Part shown: positions 7,717 to 15,000 of the stretch, piece by piece
Position numbering within the stretch: the first letter of the stretch is position 1
Layout: each line of letters starts with the position of its first letter
IMG/VR virus record: IMGVR_UViG_3300043137_000363
Location: 1-26,565 of that record
Direction: 5' to 3' (one strand)
Length of the DNA: 26,565 nucleotides
From: a virus
The notes under the pieces: model-generated
What the model saw: the letters and a program-made list of their open reading frames with translations, nothing else
Databases searched by the model: none
Told to the model about the DNA's origin: nothing
Position numbers and translations under genes: made by a program

Positions 7717-8829
7717 ATGAGTAAGTTTACAGAAATGCTCGGTCAAGTAGTTCTTTCCGAAGAGGTGCGCGATAATATCAACACCGCTTGGGAAAAACAC
7801 TTAGCCGAAAGTCGTGAAGAAGTAACAGCCGAACTACGTGAAGAGTTCGCTACACGTTACGGTCACGACAAGGGCCAACTTATCGAAGCAATGGATAAGT
7901 TAATGCAGGATACAATCACTGCAGGTGCAACAGAATTAAAAGCACTACGTGAAGAAGCAGTAGCACAGCGTACAAAATATGCTACTAAGATCAAAGAAGA
8001 TGCTGCTATGTTACAAAAACTTGTAACAGAAACTCTTGCAAAAGAAATTGGCGAACTTCGTGCAGATCGTACTGCATCTAAGGTAGCAATTAGTCAACTT
8101 GAAGAATTTGCTTTACGCAAATTAACAGGTGAACTAAGTGAATTGCACGAAGACCACAAGAAACTAGTTAATGCTCGCGTTAAATTAGTAGCCGAAGGTC
8201 GCAAAGCAATCAACGAAACAAAGTCAGCTTTTGTTAAGAAAGCAAGCGAAAAGGTCAATGCCTTAGTAACTGAATCTTTCAAGAAAGAAATGACACAATT
8301 AAAAACAGATATCCGTGAAGCTAAGGAAAACAATTTTGGTCGTAAGATCATGGAAGCGTTTGCTACAGAATTCATGGCAAGTAAGTTCGCAGATGGCACA
8401 GCCGTTAGCCAACTTAACCGTCAGATTATCGAAATTCAAAATCAACTATCAGAGGCTAACAAAACACTAACACAAAAAGAACAAGTTATTAGCGAGTCGC
8501 TTCGTCGTCAGCGCATTGCGGAAGATCAAGCACAGCGAGTTCGCGTAATGCAAGAACTATGCTCACCATTGTCTAAAGACAAGCGTGGCATCATGGAAGA
8601 GCTATTAGAAAGCACAGATACGTCTAAGCTAAAAGATGCGTTCCAGAAATACTTGCCATCCGTCCTAAACGAAGAAGTTCGTCGTGAGAAGAAACAATTA
8701 GTTGAAGGACAACAATCGCAGAAGACTGTGATTACTGGTAACAAATCAGCACAAGCTGATACAGTTGCCCCAGCCGAAGCAGATGAAACTATTCAACAAC
8801 TTCGTAAACTCGCTGGTATTAAGAATTAA
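7717..8829 (+). CDS. 22: prohead scaffold core protein gp22
   Basis: A 370-residue, almost wholly helical Lys/Glu/Ala-rich coiled-coil protein between the protease and major capsid genes, as in T4. gp22 is the main internal scaffold of the prohead and is cleaved by gp21 to peptides. The N-terminus (MSKFTEMLGQVVLSEEVRDN) and the C-terminal ETIQQLRKLAGIKN are typical of aquatic T4-like scaffolds. A linker rich in Gln/Thr/Ala precedes the C-terminal helix. It is longer than T4 gp22 (269). GAGGAG lies 6 bases before the ATG. Several [L/I]-x-E sites that gp21 could cut are present. Confidence 0.9.
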   Translation: MSKFTEMLGQVVLSEEVRDNINTAWEKHLAESREEVTAELREEFATRYGHDKGQLIEAMDKLMQDTITAGATELKALREEAVAQRTKYATKIKEDAAMLQKLVTETLAKEIGELRADRTASKVAISQLEEFALRKLTGELSELHEDHKKLVNARVKLVAEGRKAINETKSAFVKKASEKVNALVTESFKKEMTQLKTDIREAKENNFGRKIMEAFATEFMASKFADGTAVSQLNRQIIEIQNQLSEANKTLTQKEQVISESLRRQRIAEDQAQRVRVMQELCSPLSKDKRGIMEELLESTDTSKLKDAFQKYLPSVLNEEVRREKKQLVEGQQSQKTVITGNKSAQADTVAPAEADETIQQLRKLAGIKN

Positions 8830-8844
8830 TTAGGAGACATAAAA

Positions 8845-10050
8845 ATGTCACAAGCTCTATTTGAAGCTAAAAATTGGTCTGCTACTAAGGAAGCCTTGGT
8901 AGAAGGTCTAAGTGGTCAACGTAAGACTACAATGGAAGTGTGTTTAGAAAACACAAAGCGTTATTTGACAGAAACAGCCACTGCTGGTGGTACAGCTTCT
9001 GGTAACATCAGCGTTCTTAACAAGGTTATTTTGCCTGTTATCCGTCGTGTTATGCCTACAACTATCGCTAACGAATTAGTTGGTGTTCAGCCAATGCAAG
9101 GCCCAGTTTCTCAGATCCATACACTACGTGTACGTTATGCTGAAGCTGCTGCTGAACGCACTGGTGGTGCTGCTGGTGATGTTATCGGTGGCGCAGTTGC
9201 TGCTGGCGACGAAGCTTTAAGCCCGTTCAAAATTGCTCAACAATACTCCGGTTCTGCCGCTGGTGTTGGTGCTTCTACATCTGCTCTTGAAGGTCAAGGC
9301 GGTAAGAAAATGAACATCCAGATCTTGAAAGAGACTGTTGAAGCTAAGAGCCGTAAGTTGTCTGCACGTTGGACATTTGAAGCTGCTCAAGACGCACAAG
9401 CCATTCACGGTGTTGACGTTGAAGCAGAAATCATGGCTGCACTTGCACAAGAAATCACTGCTGAAATCGACCAAGAAGTTATCGGTTCTTTGATTAACTT
9501 GGCTGGTACTGCTTATGGTACATACGACCAAGGCGCTGTTTCTGGTCAAGCCAACTTCGTTGGTGACCAACACGCTGCTCTTGCAGTATTGATCAACCGT
9601 GCTGCTAACGACATCGCTAGCCGTACACGTCGTGGTGCTGGTAACTACATCGTAGTTTCCCCAACAGCATTGACAATCCTTCAATCTGCTACTACAAGCG
9701 CATTTGCTCGTACAACAGAAGGTACATTCGAAGCTCCAACAAACACAAAGTTCGTTGGTACATTGAACAGTTCAGTTCGCGTTTATGTTAACCATTACGC
9801 TGGTGATGCTTCTCCAGTGCTAATCGGTTACAAAGGTGCCAACGAAATGGACGCTCCAGCATTCTACTGCCCATACATTCCATTGATGAGCTCTGGTGTT
9901 GTTCTTGACCCAGCAACTTTCGAACCAACAGTGTCCTTCATGACACGTTACGGTTATGTTGAGTTGTCAAACACAGCGTCTTCTTTAGGTAACGCTGCTG
10001 ACTACGTTAACACTATCGCAATCGACAGTGCTAACCTAAGCTTCATCTAA
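8845..10050 (+). CDS. 23: major capsid protein gp23
   Basis: A 401-residue homologue of T4 gp23 (521 residues), the hexamer-forming shell protein. Recognisable blocks are VLPVIRRVMPTTIANELVGVQPM-type sequence (about 57-78), the ARWTFEAAQDAQAIHGVDVE region (about 172-191), GAGNYIVVSP (about 265) and CPYIPL (about 350). The shorter length points to loss of insertion domains. A candidate gp21 processing site is LTE at 41-43, just before the Thr/Ala/Gly linker; T4 gp23 is cut after Glu65. AGGAG precedes the ATG by 8 bases. Codon use is skewed toward C-ending codons relative to neighbours such as the tape measure, as expected for a very highly expressed gene. A strong terminator follows. Confidence 0.96.
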   Translation: MSQALFEAKNWSATKEALVEGLSGQRKTTMEVCLENTKRYLTETATAGGTASGNISVLNKVILPVIRRVMPTTIANELVGVQPMQGPVSQIHTLRVRYAEAAAERTGGAAGDVIGGAVAAGDEALSPFKIAQQYSGSAAGVGASTSALEGQGGKKMNIQILKETVEAKSRKLSARWTFEAAQDAQAIHGVDVEAEIMAALAQEITAEIDQEVIGSLINLAGTAYGTYDQGAVSGQANFVGDQHAALAVLINRAANDIASRTRRGAGNYIVVSPTALTILQSATTSAFARTTEGTFEAPTNTKFVGTLNSSVRVYVNHYAGDASPVLIGYKGANEMDAPAFYCPYIPLMSSGVVLDPATFEPTVSFMTRYGYVELSNTASSLGNAADYVNTIAIDSANLSFI

Positions 10051-10074
10051 TCTACCAAGGTTAGTTTAGTTTAC

Positions 10075-10099
10075 GAAAAGGGCCCTTAGGGCCCTTTTC
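10075..10099 (+). terminator. strong terminator after major capsid gene
   Basis: GAAAAGGGCCC pairs with GGGCCCTTTTC around a 3-nt loop, 25 bases after the gp23 stop: an 11-bp stem ending in T-rich sequence. The symmetric A/T ends mean it may work in both directions. Confidence 0.9.
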
Positions 10100-10116
10100 T
10101 ATTGGGTAAGTAATCT

Positions 10117-10347
10117 ATGTTTACAAGTATGCAAGTCCGTCTAGAACGTGCTGGCCATTGCCAGAAGTGTGAATTTTATAAAAGAAGTACAAAACAATGC
10201 AAACAGTGCGGTTGTTTAGTCAATCTAAAAGTTACAATAGCAGACACATCCTGTCCAATTGGAAAGTGGAAAGAAGCAGAGACTGGTAACGACTTTGTAT
10301 CAGAAGTATCCGGTAAGCTTCGGTCCTTCTTTAAATCAAAATCTTGA
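10117..10347 (+). CDS. small Cys-rich protein, probable zinc-binding
   Basis: A 76-residue protein with the cysteine spacing C-x2-C-x8-C-x2-C-x-C and a later C in SCPIGKW. The order AGHCQKCEFY ... QCKQCGC ... CPIGKWK resembles a short family of phage proteins often found with T4-like structural genes, likely a treble-clef or zinc-ribbon fold. The function of that family is not known to me. It follows the capsid terminator by 17 bases and has only a weak GGG ribosome site. Its last codons form the left arm of the hairpin that overlaps the next gene's leader. It may be expressed by read-through from gp23. Confidence 0.75.
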   Translation: MFTSMQVRLERAGHCQKCEFYKRSTKQCKQCGCLVNLKVTIADTSCPIGKWKEAETGNDFVSEVSGKLRSFFKSKS

Positions 10348-10379
10348 TCCTCAGGTAAATAGTTTTATAGGAGGGTTAA
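10344..10379 (+). promoter_or_regulatory. hairpin hiding the holin ribosome site, late promoter in loop
   Basis: TTGATCCTC (10344-10352) can pair with GAGGGTTAA (10371-10379): nine pairs including two G-U. The right arm contains most of the AGGAGG ribosome site (10369-10374) of the gene starting at 10381. The loop holds GGTAAATA at 10354-10361. RNA begun at that promoter would lack the left arm and leave the site open. The arrangement parallels the perfect version at 25738-25770. Confidence 0.6.
10354..10361 (+). promoter_or_regulatory. T4-type late promoter candidate GGTAAATA (holin)
   Basis: AGGTAAATAG lies 19 bases before the start codon, so a start about 6 bases downstream would give a very short leader that just includes AGGAGG. 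It matches the other GGTAAATA sites in this window. Confidence 0.65.
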
Positions 10380-10380
10380 T

Positions 10381-10827
10381 ATGCCAAAATTAGATGATTA
10401 TGACGACAGCGAAGCCAACGCACCATTGAGTTCAGGTGCGCAGAAAAGTATCGATGCTAAAATTGCATCCGGCGGTTGGAGTTCGGCTGACGAAGCCGCA
10501 AAAACAAAAGCTGTAGCAGATGCTGCTGCACAAGTTGCAGTACAAGGTGCTACAAATACATTAGAAACCAATGACAAATTTGGCGACTTTATTAATTCAA
10601 AATGGCGCCCAATGATGGCATTCATTTACATGATCACTTGTGCAACAGACTTTGTAATCTTTCCAGTGTTATGGTCAGTGTTACAAACAGTACAAGGCGG
10701 CCAAGTTACTAGCCAATGGAGCCCATTAACATTACAAGGTGCAGGATTGTATCACATTGCAATGGGTGCAGTTCTAGGATTGGCAGCATACGGTAGAAGT
10801 CAAGAAAAGATTGCTGGTAAAGCTTAA
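10381..10827 (+). CDS. candidate holin, 3TM-holin-like
   Basis: A 148-residue protein with a soluble acidic/Ala-rich N-terminal half (1-75) and two clear hydrophobic segments: MMAFIYMITCATDFVIFPVLW (about 78-98) and LYHIAMGAVLGLAAYG (about 125-140). The pattern W-RP before the first segment, a Pro inside its end, and GRSQEK after the last resembles the 3TM holin family first described for gene transfer agents. Holins open the inner membrane to start lysis. T4's own holin (t) is unrelated. No endolysin is adjacent, so the lysis role rests on the family pattern. AGGAGG lies 6 bases before the ATG, inside a predicted sequestering hairpin. The stop overlaps the next start (TAATG). Confidence 0.62.
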   Translation: MPKLDDYDDSEANAPLSSGAQKSIDAKIASGGWSSADEAAKTKAVADAAAQVAVQGATNTLETNDKFGDFINSKWRPMMAFIYMITCATDFVIFPVLWSVLQTVQGGQVTSQWSPLTLQGAGLYHIAMGAVLGLAAYGRSQEKIAGKA

Positions 10828-11972
10828 TGTCAATTAAAACTAATCACTCGCTTGAATCATTGACACCAGATTCTGGTGTATTGAAAATTGAAGCATCTGG
10901 GGCAGTTGCGCTTCCAGTAGGCCCTTCTGCTGATAGGCCAGTGGTTAGTGCAGCTGGATATATTCGTTTTGCATCTGACATTACAACACCAGAATATTAT
11001 GACGGTGAAGTATGGCAAACAGTTTCTAATAAAGAGTATGTTGATAGTCGTGTTGGTAATGCAGGCTCATCATTGAGTGATGTAATTGCCAACTTGGGAT
11101 TAGACGACTTAGTTGATGTTGATGTAACAAATAAAACAAACGGCCAGGTATTGGCATACGACTTAACGCTTGGCCAATTTACTCCGCAAACGCAGGGACT
11201 GTTTGTTACAACTAAAACATTTGTTGCTGACGGAGTAACATCTGCGTTTGACTTGCAACTAAATGCAAGCTCGGCGCAGAATCTTGTTGTCAGTGTCAAT
11301 GGTATTCAGCAAGAACCTTTTTATAGTTTCAATTTAATTGAAAATCATATTGTGTCATTTGATGAGGTACCTGAATCAGGTGACCGAATTCAAGTTAAAG
11401 TTTTAAAAAGTAATGCTACAACAGATCGCCCAAGACCTCGCATTTCGGCGGTGAGTTATAGCCAAATTGATAAGTACACTACAATTACTATTGTAGCAAC
11501 GGACCTTACATATGGTACCGGAGCCAAAATTGGCGGACAATCTATTACACGTATTGACTATCCAACTGCAAATACCTTACAGTTGATGATAGAAACCAGT
11601 AACATTGTTGGACCACTATGGTCATCATGTCAGGATTTAACACTAGTTGATACTAGTGGAAACGAGTTTGTCTTTACAAACTTAATAAACGTTGGTACTT
11701 CCAAACCTTATTGGACAGATTCAAATTCCTACATAGGAAGTTTTTCCGGTGGTGACACCATTAATTTTGCACTTGGCGTAAATAACGCAACGAGCATTAC
11801 ATTAAGCCCTGCTTATGCAGGCGAGACTGCTATTACCTGGTTATCAGTTAGCGGCTCTAGTATTGTAGGAACTGCCCCTCAGAACAGTAGTCCTAGTCGA
11901 TACGAAATTCAAGTTACAGCTAGTAACAGTAGCGTTGATATAACGAAAAACTACTGGTTGCTGGTTATCTAA
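10827..11972 (+). CDS. fibre-associated virion protein with Ig-like C-terminus
   Basis: A 381-residue protein starting at an ATG that overlaps the holin stop (TAATG). The N-terminal ~75 residues resemble fibre attachment regions (PVGPSADRPVVSAAGYIRFAS, then an EYYDGEVWQTVSNKEYVDSR block). Residues about 128-195 are a module with VSVNGIQQEPFYSF and a VSFDEVPESGDRIQVKVL end. The same module type closes the next protein (residues ~1380-1455). The C-terminal ~180 residues look like two beta-sandwich Ig-like domains: an IPT-like part near 210-290, and a final NNATSITLSP...ITWLSVSGSSIVGTAP part like putative Ig domains. It probably decorates or connects the tail fibre; the exact place is unknown. 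Confidence 0.65.
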   Translation: MSIKTNHSLESLTPDSGVLKIEASGAVALPVGPSADRPVVSAAGYIRFASDITTPEYYDGEVWQTVSNKEYVDSRVGNAGSSLSDVIANLGLDDLVDVDVTNKTNGQVLAYDLTLGQFTPQTQGLFVTTKTFVADGVTSAFDLQLNASSAQNLVVSVNGIQQEPFYSFNLIENHIVSFDEVPESGDRIQVKVLKSNATTDRPRPRISAVSYSQIDKYTTITIVATDLTYGTGAKIGGQSITRIDYPTANTLQLMIETSNIVGPLWSSCQDLTLVDTSGNEFVFTNLINVGTSKPYWTDSNSYIGSFSGGDTINFALGVNNATSITLSPAYAGETAITWLSVSGSSIVGTAPQNSSPSRYEIQVTASNSSVDITKNYWLLVI

Positions 11973-12022
11973 GCGTCTTCTAATGTTGGTTTGACACCAT
12001 ACTTAAAACAGTCAAAAAAACA

Positions 12023-12042
12023 AAAGCTTCAATAGAAGCTTT
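12023..12042 (+). other. stem-loop in the leader of the giant fibre gene
   Basis: AAAGCTTC / GAAGCTTT around the loop AATA is a perfect 8-bp stem, 17 bases before the start codon and just before the AAGAGG ribosome site. On the plus strand no U-run follows, so it is not a good plus-strand terminator. An A-run lies upstream, so read on the minus strand it would look like a terminator, but no minus-strand gene reaches it. A processing or mRNA-stability element is more likely. Confidence 0.5.
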
Positions 12043-12059
12043 CAAAAGAGGAAAAATAA

Positions 12060-15000
12060 ATGCCTATTATTAAAGCAAGATCGAGTTCGATTATCAACTC
12101 AGTCGACCTTCGTGGTACCCCAACGGCTGCAACAGCCGCTCCAGGTACTGCTACAACACAAATTGCGTCTACTGGCTTCGTAAGCACAGCAGTTAGCGAC
12201 TTGATTAACTCAGCACCAGCCGTATTAGATACGCTGTCTGAATTAGCCGCAGCCATTAGCAATGATGCCAGTTTTGCTGCTACTATTACCACTGCCTTAG
12301 CTGGCAAAGTTGCCAAATCTGGCGACACAATGACTGGTTTCTTGACACTTAGTGCAGATCCAGCTGCTGATCTTCACGCTGCTACAAAAGGTTATGTTGA
12401 CGGTTTAATTAACGCCCAAATGATCTATAGTACAGATGATGTGCTAGAAGGTTCATTGAATTTATACTACCACACAGCCGCAGTTCGTAGTGACATCGGT
12501 CTAGCAAGTGACAACCAATCAGTTCTTAGCTATAGCTCGGCAACTGGTCAATTCACTTACACTCACCCAACAAGTGATGGTATCTTAGAAGGTCAAACTA
12601 ACAAGTACTACCACACATCAGCAGTTCGTGGCGACATCAGCCTAAATAGCGATGACAATGCAATTTTATCTTACAGCAATGTAATTGGTGAGTTCACATT
12701 TACAACACCAGACACAGACAAGATTGTTGAAGGTTCTATTAACCAGTACTTTACTACAGCTCGCGCTCGTAATAGTATCAGCAATGGTTCTAACATCAAC
12801 TATGATGCCGCAACTGGTATTATCAGTACACAAGCCGCAGTTTGGAGCGTTAACGGCCAGACTGGCGCTGTTACTTTAACAACAGACGACGTTACTCAAG
12901 GTTCTACAAACTTGTATTTCACTAATGCATTGGCTCAAGGTGCAATTAGCTTAACTACAAACGACAACACAATCTTGACATACGCAAACGGTGCGTTCAC
13001 ATTCAACAAGCCAAACACTGACAAAGTTGCCGAAGGCACTAATAACTTGTACCACACAACAGGTCGCGCTCGCGCTTCTATCAGTGTTGCAGGTTGGTCA
13101 AACCTAAGCTATGACGCTAACAGCGGTGTTATCACTGTTACTGCTCCAACTACAGATGATGTAGCTGAAGGTTCTACAAACAAGTACTACACAGCAGGTC
13201 GTGTTCGCAATGAATTCAGTGCAACTGACGCAGGTGGTGATGGTTCTTTTGCATATGACTCAACAACTGGTGTATTCACATACACAGGTCCAAGTGCCGC
13301 AGAAGCTCGCGCTCACTTCAGTGCCACAACAAACACTGGTGCTCAATATGATCCAGCAACTGGCGTATTCAGCCTAAGTGCTATTCCAAACGCAAGTTTG
13401 TCAAATAGTGATGTAACAATCAATAATCAAACTGTTGCATTGGGTGGTAGTACAACATTAGACACAGACGACATTGGTGAAGGTTCTACAAATGAGTACT
13501 TTACACAAGGTCGTGCTCGTAGTGCAATCAGCTTGACAAGTAACAAGGCCAGCGTTTTAGATTATGACGCTACAACTGGTGCATTTACATTCAACTTGGC
13601 TAACCAAACTACAGACGACATTGCTGAAGGTGCTACAAACTTGTATTACCAAACAGCACGTACACGTAGTGACGTAAGTGCAATTGATGCAGGTGGCGAT
13701 GGTTCATTCACATACAATCAAGGTACTGGTGAATTCACATACACAGGTCCAAGTGCTTTAGAAACTCGTGCTCACTTCAGTGCCACAACAGCTACTGGTG
13801 TAACATACAACAGCACAAGTGGTGTTATTGCATTGTCTGCTATTCCAAACGCAAGTTTGACAAACAGTGATGTTACTGTTAACGGTCAAACTGTTGCATT
13901 AGGTGGTAGTACAACTTTAGACACTGACGACATTGGTGAAGGCGCTAATAACTTATATTACACACAAGCTCGTTTCGACTCGGCTTTTGCTGCCAAAGAC
14001 ACTGATGACTTAACAGAAGGTTCAAACCTATACTACACACAAGCACGTTTTGACACAGCTTTGGCTGCTAAAGACACAAGTGATGTAGCTGAAGATGCAA
14101 ACGCAACAGCAACAAGTGGTACACAATACTTCACACAAAGTCGCGCTCGCGCTACTTTAAGTGGTGGTACTGGTGTAACATATAACAGCACAAGTGGTGT
14201 TATTTCTATTGGTCAAGCAGTTGGTACAACTGACAACGTTACTTTCAACAATATGACTGTTGCTGGTGACTTGACAGTACAAGGTACATTAACAGCTATT
14301 CAATCAAACACTGTTGAAATTGCTGACATTAACTTGACATTGGCCAAAGGTGCCGCTAACGCAGCCGTAGCCAACAACGCTGGTTTAACTATCGACGGTG
14401 CAAATGCAACTATCACTTACCTAAGTGGTTCAGACAGCTGGAACTTCAACAAAGATGTTAACATCAATGGTGGTTTAAGTGTAACGACTTCATTGTCTGC
14501 TCCTGTATTCAATGGTGACTTGGTTGGTAACGTAACTGGTAACGTAACTGGTGCCTTAACTGGTAATGCAGACACAGCTACAGCATTGCAAACAGCTCGT
14601 ACAATTCAAGGCGTAGCTTTTGATGGTACAGGTAACATCACAGTTGTTACAGCCGGTACTGGTGTAACAGTAACAGGTACAGCGGTTGCAATTGGCCAAG
14701 CAGTTGGTACAAGCGACAGCGTTACTTTTGCTGGTGTAACTGCCGCTACATTCACAGGTGACTTAACTGGTAATGTAACAGGTAATGTAACAGGACAAGT
14801 AAGCAGTATTGCTAACCACGATACAAGCGATTTAGCCGAAGATCCAAGTGCTACTGTAACAAGTGGTACAATGTATTTCACAGAAGGTCGTGCTCGTAAC
14901 GTAGTAAGTGCTAACACAAACAGCGGTGTAACATACAACAGCACAACTGGTGTTATTGCATTGTCTGCTATTCCAAACGCAAGTTTGACAAACAGCTCAT

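Noticed and set aside
11991-11996. TTGACA before the giant fibre gene
   Set aside because: No -10-like sequence at 16-18 bases downstream; the expected place is an A-run.
12641-12648. CCTAAATA inside the giant fibre gene (also TGTAAATA at 18344-18351)
   Set aside because: Within coding sequence with no gene start following; no support as promoters.
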